The translations under genes were made by a program, and so were the position numbers. 59,234 bases of DNA, taken from NCBI RefSeq assembly GCF_004349245.1, contig NZ_SMLC01000030.1, forward strand, positions 1 through 59,234, read 5' to 3'. Source of the stretch: Actinomadura sp. 6K520. GTDB taxonomy: Bacteria > Actinomycetota > Actinomycetes > Streptosporangiales > Streptosporangiaceae. Below the pieces are notes generated by a model. The model saw only the letters and a program-made list of their open reading frames with translations, did not search any database and was not told the origin of the DNA. Positions 40,618 through 48,863 of the stretch are shown one piece after another (the stretch's first letter is position 1; the number at the start of each line of letters is the position of its first letter).

Positions 40618-42089
40618 TTCGCCACCCCCACCAGCACGGACGAGGCGCCTTCGGCGAGGCTCATCGGCCACTCGGGCGCGATCCCGAACACCAGCGACAC
40701 CAGCACGAGCGCCCAGGTCGCGGCGGACATGCTCAGCGGCGGCCGCTCCACCGCCACGGATTCGGAGTGCCGGCGGAACCAGCCGGCCTCGATGACCCGC
40801 CCGACGTAGACGAGCGACAGCAGCGAGCTGACCAGCAGCACCGCGAGGACCGCCCAGCGCCCGTCCGCGATGAGCGCCTCCGCGAGCACCCACTTGCTGA
40901 CGAACCCGGCGGTCGGCGGCACCCCGACGAGCCCGAGCCCGGCCAGGACGATCGCGGCGAACGTCCACGGCATCGTCCGGCCCATCCCCGCCATGTCCGA
41001 CAGCCGCGCCGAACCGAGCCGGAGGACGACGATCCCCGCCGCGGCGAACAGCGCGCCCTTGATCACCGCATGGTTGATGACGTGCAGGTACGCGGCGGTC
41101 ACCCCGTCGGACGTCGCGAGGCTGAACCCGGCGACGATGTACCCGACCTGGGCGATGCTCGACCAGGCCAGCAGGTACTTGAAGTCGGACTGGAAGCAGG
41201 CCACGGCGGACGCGACGAGCATGCCCAGGCACGCCAGCACCAGCCCCACCTCGGTGATCGGCATCCGGCCGAAGACCAGCGCCGCGCCGAAGACGCCGAA
41301 CGCGAAGCGCAGCAGCAGGTAGATCGCGACCTTGGTGTTGGTCGCCGACAGGAACGCCGAGACCGCCGACGGCGACTCGGCGTAGGCGCCGGGCAGCCAC
41401 CCGTGCAGCGGGAACAGCGCGATCTTGATGGCGAGCCCGACGAACACGAAGATGACGGCGGCGGCCAGGGCGCGGTTGCCGTAGATGTCGGGGAGCCGCT
41501 GCGCGAGGTCCGCCATGTTGAGCGTGCCGGTGACGGCGTAGGCGAGCCCGATGCCGATCAGCACGAACGTCGCGCCGATCGTCCCCACGATCAGGTACTG
41601 GAACGCGGCCAGGAGGGCGCGCCTGCGCCGCCCCATCGCGACCAGCGCGTACGAGGACAGCGAGGTGATCTCCAGGAAGACGAAGGCGTTGAACGCGTCG
41701 CCGGTGGCCGTGATGCCGAGCAGGCCGGTGAGGTTCAGGCACAGGCAGGCGTAGAACAGCGGGATCCGGGACGCCTCGATCTCCGCCGCGATGCTGGCGC
41801 GGCAGTAGACGGCGGCGGCGACCCCGACGGCCGACACGAGGATCAGCACCGGGACGTTGGCCTTGTCGATCACGTACTCGATGCCGGCGGGCGGCTCCCA
41901 CCCGCCCATCGCGTAGTGGATCACCTCGCCGTCCGCGATCTGCCAGGCCAGCACGGACGCGCAGACCAGGGCCGCCACGGCGGCGGTCAGGAACAGCAGC
42001 CAGGCGGCCGTGCGGGAACGCAGCAGCACGCACAGGGGGGCGGCCAGCAGGGGGATGACGACCTGGAGCGCGGGGAGATGTGCCGTCAC
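40614..42089 (-). CDS. mrpD: Mrp-type antiporter subunit D
   Basis: A 491-residue proton-channel subunit, the closest of the three to MrpD. The TM5 glutamate is in FVFLEITSLSSYALV, and LAIKIALFPLHGWLPGAYAESP holds the TM7 lysine and HGWLP motif. QSDFKYLLAWSSIAQVGYI follows. It overlaps mrpC by four bases and the next D-like gene by four, so the set is one polycistronic unit. It forms part of a membrane complex exchanging Na+ or K+ for H+. Confidence 0.92.
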   Translation of the reverse strand: MTAHLPALQVVIPLLAAPLCVLLRSRTAAWLLFLTAAVAALVCASVLAWQIADGEVIHYAMGGWEPPAGIEYVIDKANVPVLILVSAVGVAAAVYCRASIAAEIEASRIPLFYACLCLNLTGLLGITATGDAFNAFVFLEITSLSSYALVAMGRRRRALLAAFQYLIVGTIGATFVLIGIGLAYAVTGTLNMADLAQRLPDIYGNRALAAAVIFVFVGLAIKIALFPLHGWLPGAYAESPSAVSAFLSATNTKVAIYLLLRFAFGVFGAALVFGRMPITEVGLVLACLGMLVASAVACFQSDFKYLLAWSSIAQVGYIVAGFSLATSDGVTAAYLHVINHAVIKGALFAAAGIVVLRLGSARLSDMAGMGRTMPWTFAAIVLAGLGLVGVPPTAGFVSKWVLAEALIADGRWAVLAVLLVSSLLSLVYVGRVIEAGWFRRHSESVAVERPPLSMSAATWALVLVSLVFGIAPEWPMSLAEGASSVLVGVAK

Positions 42090-42472
42090 GGGCCCGCCTC
42101 GCCGTCGCGGACGCCGTCCTCATCCGCCGCGTTGTCTCGCGCGATGACCTCGTCCTCCTCGATCGTGCCGTACGCCTCGTAGATCCGGATCGCCAGCGCG
42201 AGCCCCAGTGACGTGGTGGCGACGCCGACGACGATCGCGGTGAGGATCAGGACGTGCGGCAGCGGGTGCGAGTAGACCTCGACGCCCTCCTCGACGATCG
42301 GCGCGCGACCGTCCTCGACCTTGCCGAGGGCGATGTAGAACATGAACACGCCGATCTGGAACAGGTTCAGCCCGATGAGCTTCTTCACCAGGTTGCCGTG
42401 GCTGATCACCGTGTAGAGGCCGATGACCATCAGGACGAACACGAACCAGAAGATGTAGTGGCCTCCGGTCAT
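42086..42472 (-). CDS. mrpC: Mrp-type antiporter subunit C (NuoK-like)
   Basis: A 128-residue, three-helix NuoK-like subunit. IGLYTVISHGNLVKKLIGLN and PLPHVLILTAIVVGVATTSL are the MrpC/NuoK signatures, including the helix-3 region. ATG 42472 overlaps the stop of the fused B subunit by four bases. An acidic tail (EEDEVIARDNAADEDG) extends past the last helix. Confidence 0.92.
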   Translation of the reverse strand: MTGGHYIFWFVFVLMVIGLYTVISHGNLVKKLIGLNLFQIGVFMFYIALGKVEDGRAPIVEEGVEVYSHPLPHVLILTAIVVGVATTSLGLALAIRIYEAYGTIEEDEVIARDNAADEDGVRDGEAGP

Positions 42473-43569
42473 CGGCGCGCCCCGCGGTTGGCGAAGCTGT
42501 AGTACACCGCGATCAGCACGGCCGCCACCGTGATCCCCACCCCGGTCTCGATGATCAGAATCCCGTAGTGCTGGCCTTCCTCGGGGTGGCCGGGGACGAG
42601 CGTGTCGTAGTCGAGGAACGCGCCGCCCAGCGCCATGTTGGCGACGCCCAGACCGGCGTAGAGCAGGACACCGACCGGAACGAGCCCCAGCATCACCGGC
42701 CACGGCAGGACGCGTTCGACCTCCCCGATCCCGAAGACCAGGCTGTAGAGGACGAACCCCGCCGCGAAGATGACACCGGCCTGGAACCCGCCGCCCGGCC
42801 CGTAGTCCCCGTGGAAGAGGACGTAGCAGGCGAAGAGGAGGATGAACGGCATCAGCGCTTTGCTGGCCACGCGGAGAACGCGGTACTCGCTCATGACGAC
42901 CGCCCGCGCGGTTTCATGTTCCGCGCCGTGTTTCCCGCCGTGTTCCGCGCCGTGTTTCCCGCCGTGCTCCGCGCCGTGTTCCCCGCCCGGGTGCCCGCCG
43001 TCTTCCCTGTCGCGTCCTCCGTCGTCCTCCGCGCGACGCCGCGTCCGCAGCAGCAGGAGGGGCACCGTGACCCCGGCGGTGAAGATCACGACAAGTTCGC
43101 CCAGCGTGTCATAACCGCGGTAACTGGCCAGCACGGCCGCGACCGTGTTCGGAACGCCGATGTCCTCCTGCGATTCCTGCAGATAGGTCTGGGTGACGGG
43201 ATGGGTCTGCACCGGGTTGCCCGGATCGGCGAACGGCGGCAGGTCCTGGGCCGCGTACAGCAGCGTGGCACCGAGCACGACGGCCACCGCGCCGCCCGAC
43301 CACAGCCTGCGCCGAGGGGTGACGGCCTCACGGGACCGGGTGAGTCGCAACGTGGCGACGAGCAGGACCGTGCTGATCCCCGTTCCCACGGCCGCCTCGG
43401 TGATGGCCACGTCCAGCGCGTCCAGCACCACGAAGAGGCTCGCCGACAGCAGCCCGGCCAGCGCGGTCAGCATCGTCGCCTCGTACAGCGCCCGCTGCCG
43501 CGTGATCGCGAGCGCCGTCGCGAGGAGCAGGGTGAACAGCGAGACGTTCATCAGCACCAGGAGGGACAT
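42469..43569 (-). CDS. mrpB: Fused DUF4040 (MrpA C-terminal)-MnhB antiporter subunit with His-rich linker
   Basis: A 366-residue fusion. The N-terminal half (about residues 1-190) is the DUF4040/MbhD plus MbhE-like part found at the C-terminus of MrpA. The second half (from about 226) is the MnhB domain, with CYVLFHGDYGPGGGFQAGVIF as its signature. They are joined by a linker with repeated GAEHGGKH units containing six or more histidines. An internal ATG before SEYRVLRVA has no good ribosome site, so I keep one gene. The NuoL-like N-terminal part of MrpA is absent. Confidence 0.88.
   Translation of the reverse strand: MSLLVLMNVSLFTLLLATALAITRQRALYEATMLTALAGLLSASLFVVLDALDVAITEAAVGTGISTVLLVATLRLTRSREAVTPRRRLWSGGAVAVVLGATLLYAAQDLPPFADPGNPVQTHPVTQTYLQESQEDIGVPNTVAAVLASYRGYDTLGELVVIFTAGVTVPLLLLRTRRRAEDDGGRDREDGGHPGGEHGAEHGGKHGAEHGGKHGAEHETARAVVMSEYRVLRVASKALMPFILLFACYVLFHGDYGPGGGFQAGVIFAAGFVLYSLVFGIGEVERVLPWPVMLGLVPVGVLLYAGLGVANMALGGAFLDYDTLVPGHPEEGQHYGILIIETGVGITVAAVLIAVYYSFANRGARR
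42917..42986 (-). repeat. 24-bp repeat encoding the His-rich linker
   Basis: Nearly identical 24-base units encode the octapeptide HGAEHGGK about three times between the two domains of the fused antiporter subunit. The reading frame is kept throughout. Confidence 0.85.
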
Positions 43570-43892
43570 CAGTGCCGCCCCTCGTCCCCGGCCGGCAGGC
43601 GCTCGCCGTCGCGGCGCGCCGCCTGGGCGAGCGCGTGCGCGGCGGTCGGGCTCGTCACCAGCAGGAACAGCATGATCAGCACGAGCCGTACCGCGCTCTG
43701 CCAGCCGTCCGCCTGCAGGAGCAACCCGAGGAGCAGCAGGGTCGCGCCGGCGGCGTCGGTGAGGCTGCCGGCGTGCGTGCGGGTGTAGAAGTCCGGGAGG
43801 CGCAGCAGCCCGACCGCTCCGGAGACGACGAGCAGGCAGCCGGCCAGCAGCAGCGCGCCGCTCGCGATGTCGGTCAGCAGGGAGAGGCTCAC
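43569..43892 (-). CDS. mrpG: Mrp-type antiporter subunit G
   Basis: A 107-residue, three-helix MnhG/MrpG subunit. GLLRLPDFYTRTHAGSLTDA is the family signature, followed by LFLLVTSPTAAHALAQAA. Its stop overlaps the start of the fused B subunit by one base, and its start overlaps the mrpF stop by four. Confidence 0.93.
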   Translation of the reverse strand: MSLSLLTDIASGALLLAGCLLVVSGAVGLLRLPDFYTRTHAGSLTDAAGATLLLLGLLLQADGWQSAVRLVLIMLFLLVTSPTAAHALAQAARRDGERLPAGDEGRH

Positions 43893-44170
43893 CGCGCGGT
43901 CCCCTCGTCGGACGCGGGCAGCAGCTCGTCGAGGTGGGTCAGCCGCAGCACGGCGATCGTGGAGACGAAGTTGACCAGCGCGTACAGCAGCGCGACGTCG
44001 AAGATGTACGGCCGCCCCGAGATGATGCCGACGACCGAGATGAACAGGACGGTCTTCGTCCCGAACACGTTGATCGCCAGAAGGCGGTTGTAGAGCCTGG
44101 GGCCCACGAAGGCCCGGACGAGGGTGAGGGCCATCGCGACGAGGAGGGCGATGACGGCCGCGGCGACCAT
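43889..44170 (-). CDS. mrpF: Mrp-type antiporter subunit F
   Basis: A 93-residue, three-helix MrpF subunit: TLVRAFVGPRLYNRLLAIN and VALLYALVNFVSTIAVLRL are the family motifs. ATG 44170 overlaps the mrpE stop by one base (TGATG). A GTG three bases earlier is an alternative start. Confidence 0.92.
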   Translation of the reverse strand: MVAAAVIALLVAMALTLVRAFVGPRLYNRLLAINVFGTKTVLFISVVGIISGRPYIFDVALLYALVNFVSTIAVLRLTHLDELLPASDEGTAR

Positions 44171-44676
44171 CACCGCTTCTCCAGCCCCTCGACCCGGCGC
44201 GGCATCGCGCTGTCGGCCACCTCGGCGACGCCCTCCGCGCGGAGGGCGTGCACCTCGATGTCCCCGTTGCTGAAGGAGACGGAGAGGGTGCCGGGCGTCA
44301 GCGTGATCGAGTTCGCGTAGACGACCTTCGCCAGGTCCGACATCCCGGTGGCGGGCACCGTTCCGACGCCGGGACGGATCTTCCGCCGCGGCGACCACAC
44401 CAGCCGCAGCACCGTCAGGGCCGAAAGCATGATCTGCCCGAGCAGCCACAGCAGATAGCCCGGCAGGCGCGGGACGACCCGCAGCGGAAGGCTCTCGTCA
44501 TCGACGACCTGCATCCGCCAGATCACCCAGACGACGAGGGCGACGGACGCCGCGCCGAGCGTGAGCAGCAGCCACGTGTAGTGCCCGGACATGACGAGCC
44601 AGAACGCCGCCAGCACCGGCGACAGGGCGAGCGCGGTCCCGCGGCGACGCGAAACTAGCGGATTCCTTGCTGACAT
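44170..44676 (-). CDS. mrpE: Mrp-type antiporter subunit E
   Basis: A 168-residue MrpE subunit, first gene of the operon. Two N-terminal helices and the conserved YANSITLTPGTLSVSF segment identify the family. GGAGAACG lies just upstream of ATG 44676. The operon order E, F, G, A(C-term)-B, C, D, D, small, D differs from canonical Mrp (A to G) and resembles alternative Mrp-type clusters known mainly from proteobacteria. No regulator lies next to it. Confidence 0.9.
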   Translation of the reverse strand: MSARNPLVSRRRGTALALSPVLAAFWLVMSGHYTWLLLTLGAASVALVVWVIWRMQVVDDESLPLRVVPRLPGYLLWLLGQIMLSALTVLRLVWSPRRKIRPGVGTVPATGMSDLAKVVYANSITLTPGTLSVSFSNGDIEVHALRAEGVAEVADSAMPRRVEGLEKR

Positions 44677-45215
44677 CGTTCTCCATGCCGATCGCCGGGC
44701 TGGACAGGGACGATCTCCGGGTGAGCGGGAACGCCGTGGTACGACCAGTTGATCACGCGCCGTGCGGGCCGGGTCGGCCCGTGCCGTCGGCGCGGATGTT
44801 CACCGGAACAGCCGGAAGGCAGGGGGTGGCGGGATCGCCTTGAGGTGGCCGCTCGCCCGCGGGCGGGCCACGGAGGCCGTGATCGGGTGGGTCATCGACA
44901 CGCTCCGGGAGACGTTCGGGTCAGGACTCGCCGACCAGACTTCCCGGCACACCGTTCACGACACTAACGGTAATCACAGCAGATGACCACAGGGGCACCA
45001 CGTGACGAGTACCTCACCCCCGGCCAGGTCAATGGGGTCACCAACCCTGGGGAATCCCGAGGTGAGGTCCGTTCCTGCCAGGGTATTCGGCGTGGGCGAT
45101 GGTCCTGACCCCCGCACGGAGTCTCCGGACCGGCCCAGGGCGCCGCCCACCTCCCCATCCTTTCCGCGCGGTGCCTTTCGACTGCGCGGGCCGACAGCCG
45201 AAGGAGAAGCCGGCG
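44677..45215. other. Non-coding gap before the SMP-30 gene
   Basis: A 539-base stretch between divergent genes. Short open frames here (for example 44762-44986) have no ribosome site or recognisable residues, and I do not call them. It presumably carries the promoters for the antiporter operon and the lactonase gene. I see no clear repeat or RNA element. Confidence 0.5.
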
Positions 45216-46055
45216 ATGAAGGCCGAGCAGATCACCGACCCGCTCGTCCACCACGGTGAAGGGCCGGTCTGGTCCGACGCGTGGGGCGGCCTCAGGTGGC
45301 TGGACATGCTGGCGGGCGACGTCCTGTCCCTCGCCCCGGACGGGATGGTCACGCGCCGTAACGTCGGCACCGTCGTCGCCGCGATCCGGCCCAGGCGCGG
45401 CGGCGGCGCGGTGCTCGCCGTCGAGCGCGGCTTCGCCCTGGAGGACGCGGCCGGAACGGTGACCCCCATGCCCCCGCTCTGGAGCCATGACCGGGTGCGC
45501 ATGAACGAGGGCGGATGCGATCCGGACGGCCGGTTCTACTGCGGCTCCATCGCCTACGACCTGCGGGAGGGCGCGGCGTCGCTGCACCGCCTCGACCCGG
45601 ACGGCTCCACGGCGGTCGTCCTCGACGGCGTGACGATCTCCAACGGCCTCGAATGGAGCCCGGACGGCGACCGCGCCTACTACGTCGACACCGCCACCGA
45701 CCGGATCGACGTCTTCGACTACGACCGCGAGCGCGGGCTGACCGGCCGCCGCCCGTTCGCCGCCGCGCCGGACGGCCCGGACGGCCTGACCGTGGACGCG
45801 GAGGGCGGCGTGTGGGTGGCCCTGTACGGCGGCGGCTCCGTGCGCCGGTACGCGCCTGACGGCGGCCTGGACGAGGTCGTGGACGTGCCCGTCACCAAGG
45901 CGACGGCCTGCACGTTCGGCGGCCCCGGGCTCGACCGGCTGTTCATCACCACGTCCCGGGAGAACCTCGATCCGGGAGCCGAGCCGGAGGCGGGCGCGCT
46001 GTTCGCCTGTACCCCGGGCGTGCGGGGCGTGCCGGTGCGGGAGTTCGCGGGATGA
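45216..46055 (+). CDS. SMP-30/gluconolactonase/LRE-family lactonase
   Basis: A 279-residue six-bladed beta-propeller of the SMP-30 family. The metal-site motifs are GEGPVWSDAWGGLRWLD near the start, SNGLEWSPDGDRAYYVD in the middle and APDGPDGLTVDAEGGVW later. GAAGGAG supports ATG 45216. It probably hydrolyses a sugar lactone in the cytoplasm. It is convergent with an amidohydrolase gene; a joint catabolic role is possible. Confidence 0.9.
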   Translation: MKAEQITDPLVHHGEGPVWSDAWGGLRWLDMLAGDVLSLAPDGMVTRRNVGTVVAAIRPRRGGGAVLAVERGFALEDAAGTVTPMPPLWSHDRVRMNEGGCDPDGRFYCGSIAYDLREGAASLHRLDPDGSTAVVLDGVTISNGLEWSPDGDRAYYVDTATDRIDVFDYDRERGLTGRRPFAAAPDGPDGLTVDAEGGVWVALYGGGSVRRYAPDGGLDEVVDVPVTKATACTFGGPGLDRLFITTSRENLDPGAEPEAGALFACTPGVRGVPVREFAG

Positions 46056-46089
46056 GCGGCACGGGCGCCGACATGACCCGGTCCCCGGC

Positions 46090-46977
46090 TCAGCGCAGGC
46101 CGAGGAGGCCGATCGCGTTCTCCTTCATGATCAGTGGGCGGACCTCGTCCCTGATCTCCAGCTTGTCGAACGCGGCGATCCACCGGTCCGGGCTGAGCAC
46201 CGGGTAGTCGGAGCCGAACAGCACCTTGTGCTTCAGCAGCGTGTTCGCCTGCCGGACGAGCTGCGGCGGGAAGTACTTCGGCGACCATCCCGACAGGTCG
46301 ATGTACACGTTCGCCTTGTGGGTGGCGATCGAGATCGCCGCGTCCACCCACGGCACCGCCGGATGAGCCATGATCATCCGCAGTCCGGGGAAGTCGGCGG
46401 CGACGTCGTCGAGGAGCATCGGGTCGGAGTACCGCAGCTTGATCCCCCGCCCGCCGGGCATCCCGCTCCCGATCCCGGTCTGCCCCGTATGGAACAGCCC
46501 GATCACACTGAGCTCCTCCAGGGCCTCGTAGAGCGGATAGAACGCGGGGTCGTTCGGCGTGAACTGCTGCAGGCTGGGGTGGAACTTGAAGCCGCGCACG
46601 CCGTACTCGGTGACGAGCCGCCTTGCCCGCTCCACGGCGTCCGGGGCGTGCGGGTCGACCGAGCCGAACGGGATGAGGACGTCGCGGTGCCGCACCGCCG
46701 CGCTCGCGATCTCCTCGCTGGACAGCCCGGGATGCCCCAGCCCGGTCGTCGCGTCGACCGTGAAGACCACCGCGGCCATGCCGCGCGCCCGGTAGTACTC
46801 CGCGAGGTCCCCGACCGTCGGGGTCCGGTTGTCGTCGGAGCGGAAGTACTTCGCCGAGGCGTCGAGCAGCTCGCCGTCGAGCGCGTAGTGGCCGTGCCCG
46901 TCGCTCTCCACGTGCGTGTGGACGTCGAGGGCGACGATCGCGTCGACGTCGATGGCGGGTTCGTAGCGCGTCGTCAT
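46090..46977 (-). CDS. Amidohydrolase_2 family (ACMSD-like) metal-dependent hydrolase
   Basis: A 295-residue TIM-barrel amidohydrolase. The metal ligands are His20 and His22 (DVHTHVE), the barrel histidines in KFHPSLQQF and FHTGQTG, MAHPAVPW, and the aspartate in LFGSDYPVL. This is the ACMSD/amidohydrolase_2 pattern, which includes decarboxylases and lactone or resorcylate hydrolases. The substrate is unknown. Confidence 0.9.
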   Translation of the reverse strand: MTTRYEPAIDVDAIVALDVHTHVESDGHGHYALDGELLDASAKYFRSDDNRTPTVGDLAEYYRARGMAAVVFTVDATTGLGHPGLSSEEIASAAVRHRDVLIPFGSVDPHAPDAVERARRLVTEYGVRGFKFHPSLQQFTPNDPAFYPLYEALEELSVIGLFHTGQTGIGSGMPGGRGIKLRYSDPMLLDDVAADFPGLRMIMAHPAVPWVDAAISIATHKANVYIDLSGWSPKYFPPQLVRQANTLLKHKVLFGSDYPVLSPDRWIAAFDKLEIRDEVRPLIMKENAIGLLGLR

Positions 46978-47016
46978 GTCACCATCCTGGAGCCGGCCGC
47001 CCCGTTGTCGCGCGGG

Positions 47017-47577
47017 TCAGAAGCCGTGGGTCGGGAGGACGCCGTCAAGCGGCTCGGGGATGGGCAGGTCGTCCCCGAGGACGGCCGATGCGCTGTGCGC
47101 GTAGTCGTCGCCCCGCGGCTCGGAGAAGATCGTCGCCTTACCGTCCAGCCGGTCGATCAGCAGGTACAACGGGATCTCGGCGGCGGCGTAGCCGCGGCGT
47201 TTGGGCCCACGGTCGCGTTCCGCGCCCTTACGGTCGCGCGGACGACCGGACGTCACCTCCAGGACCAGGACCACGCCGTCCGGCTTGCTGTGCCATTCGC
47301 GTCCCGCGAACGCGCCCTTGGGAGCGGCGATCCCGTCCGGGACGTACTCGCCTTCCGGGCTGATCAGGGTCAGGTTGCGGTGCAGTCGCAGGCCGTGGAC
47401 GTCCCGTACCCAGTCATCGACGGCCACGACGATGGTCTCGTGCTGCCCGTCGGGGGTCGGTGACACGATGATCTCTCCATCAACCAGCTCGGCACGAAAC
47501 CCGGGCATCACGTCAAGCGCGGCGAAGGCCTCGCGTAGGTCCTCGCGAACGGGCGGCGACTCGTCCGGCATCGCCAT
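47017..47577 (-). CDS. Uma2-family (DUF820) PD-(D/E)XK nuclease-like protein
   Basis: A 186-residue protein of the Uma2/DUF820 family. YVPDGIAAPKG supplies the PD of the nuclease core and VVLVLEVTSGRPRDRKGAE the E-x-(K) part. The late AAEIPLYLLIDRLDG segment is the usual Uma2 ending. These proteins are abundant in actinomycetes and cyanobacteria and may be mobile or nuclease-like, but the biological role is not settled. One of three Uma2-related loci in the window, and the only intact one. Confidence 0.88.
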   Translation of the reverse strand: MAMPDESPPVREDLREAFAALDVMPGFRAELVDGEIIVSPTPDGQHETIVVAVDDWVRDVHGLRLHRNLTLISPEGEYVPDGIAAPKGAFAGREWHSKPDGVVLVLEVTSGRPRDRKGAERDRGPKRRGYAAAEIPLYLLIDRLDGKATIFSEPRGDDYAHSASAVLGDDLPIPEPLDGVLPTHGF

Positions 47578-47666
47578 GATGGCAAGTCTCCTCGTGATGT
47601 CAGCGGTGGAACGCCGTAGTCACAACCTAGCAGCGCGCGCATTCCAAGTGCCGACGCCTATTGTGT

Positions 47667-47678
47667 CAGTGATCACTG
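47667..47678. promoter_or_regulatory. Perfect 12-bp palindrome upstream of the secreted propeller gene
   Basis: CAGTGATCACTG lies in the 153-base gap between the divergent Uma2 and secreted propeller genes. It may be an operator; the binding protein is unknown. Confidence 0.35.
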
Positions 47679-47730
47679 GCTTGGTTAAATGGCCGCAGCC
47701 CGTCACCCTCCACCCCCCCGGGAGCCCGGC

Positions 47731-48807
47731 ATGAGACCGACCTTCGTCCTCCGGATCGCCGCCGCCGGTCTGCTCGGCGCGGGCCTGGTCGCCGGGCCGT
47801 CGACCGCCGCCGCGGCGGCGGAACCGGCCCCCCTCAAGGCCGCGTCCGCCCCCTGGCTGTGGCCGCGGAGCGGGCTGGAGGCGGTGTCCGCCACCAGCCC
47901 GGACGACGTGTGGGCCGTCGGCTACCAGGGGTACCAGGGGATCGACTGGTCCGTACCGTTCTGGGGGGCCGGCACGATCCACGTCCTGCCGCCGAAGCCC
48001 GCGGTGGTCCGGTGGAACGGCTCGTCCTGGCGGACCTACGACCCGCCCGGCGCCGGTGGTGACGCGGTGATACAGGACGTCGAGGCCAGGACCCCGTCCG
48101 ACGTGTGGGTGGCCGGGACGCTCCGCCCGCACGGGCAGCAGGGCGCCCCCTACCTCGCGCATTGGAACGGGACGGGCTGGCAGCAGGTGCAGGGCCCCGC
48201 CGAGAACTGCGCCCCGCGCAACCCCGCCCCCGACTCCGCCGGTGCCTGGTTCTCCTGCGGCAACGACCTCTACCGCTGGCAGGACGGCCAGTGGACCGTG
48301 CAGGAGACCGGCCGCCCGCCCAACGCGTGCTGCGTCTCCGTCAACGAGATCTCCGTGCTGTCGGACGACGCCGCCTGGGCGGCGGCCACCTGGGGCCTGC
48401 TGAAGTGGGACGGCCAGACGTGGAGCGAGATCCCGGGCTTCGACGACGGTTCCCGCTTCACGCACGTCCTCGCCGTCTCGGCCGACGAGGTGTGGGCGGC
48501 CGGCGTCAGGAACACGGGCGGTTCGACGTCCGAGCGGTTCCTGGTCCGCTGGGACGGCCAGTCCTGGCAGCAGGCCCCCCGCCCGCCGGCCCACCAGACG
48601 ATGATCAAGACCGGCGACGGAACGCTGTGGGGGCTCCAGGAGTACTTGGGCGAGCTGTACCGCCTGGACGGCTCGTCCTGGACGCAGGTCGCGCCCCCCA
48701 CGCCGAGCGACGGCCAGGTCACCGGCGGAACCGCCGTCCCGGGCAGCCCTGCCCTGTGGCTCGTCGGCAAGACCCCGAACGTCCCGGTTGTCATCAACAA
48801 CCGCTGA
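47731..48807 (+). CDS. Secreted beta-propeller-like protein
   Basis: A 358-residue exported protein. Residues 1-29 are a Sec signal peptide (FVLRIAAAGLLGAGLVAGPS, then an AAAAAE region). The mature part has repeated W-[ND]-G-x-[ST]-W blades such as VRWNGSSWRTYD, AHWNGTGWQQV, LKWDGQTWSEI and VRWDGQSWQQA, each with S-x-D-[DE]-V-W-A tags (SPDDVWAVG, TPSDVWVAG, SADEVWAAG). A GGGAG sits about six bases before ATG 47731. The function is unknown; such propellers may bind sugars or proteins outside the cell. Confidence 0.85.
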   Translation: MRPTFVLRIAAAGLLGAGLVAGPSTAAAAAEPAPLKAASAPWLWPRSGLEAVSATSPDDVWAVGYQGYQGIDWSVPFWGAGTIHVLPPKPAVVRWNGSSWRTYDPPGAGGDAVIQDVEARTPSDVWVAGTLRPHGQQGAPYLAHWNGTGWQQVQGPAENCAPRNPAPDSAGAWFSCGNDLYRWQDGQWTVQETGRPPNACCVSVNEISVLSDDAAWAAATWGLLKWDGQTWSEIPGFDDGSRFTHVLAVSADEVWAAGVRNTGGSTSERFLVRWDGQSWQQAPRPPAHQTMIKTGDGTLWGLQEYLGELYRLDGSSWTQVAPPTPSDGQVTGGTAVPGSPALWLVGKTPNVPVVINNR

Positions 48808-48818
48808 ACCCCGGCGGC

Positions 48819-48854
48819 GCCGCGAGGTATAACGGAAGGGCCCCTCCTCGCGGC
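48819..48854 (+). terminator. Hairpin downstream of the secreted propeller gene
   Basis: GCCGCGAGG (48819-48827) and CCTCGCGGC (48846-48854) form a 9-bp stem with an 18-base loop in the 56-base gap before the next gene. It is a weaker terminator candidate than the others listed. Confidence 0.5.
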
Positions 48855-48863
48855 AGGTGAGCC

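Noticed and set aside
39139..42123. 994-codon open frame on the minus strand
   Set aside because: Only the 39139-40617 part is the real second D-like gene; the rest is a shadow of the mrpD gene in another frame.
44762..44986. Small plus-strand gene in the gap after the antiporter operon
   Set aside because: No ribosome site, no recognisable residues and a base pattern like non-coding DNA.
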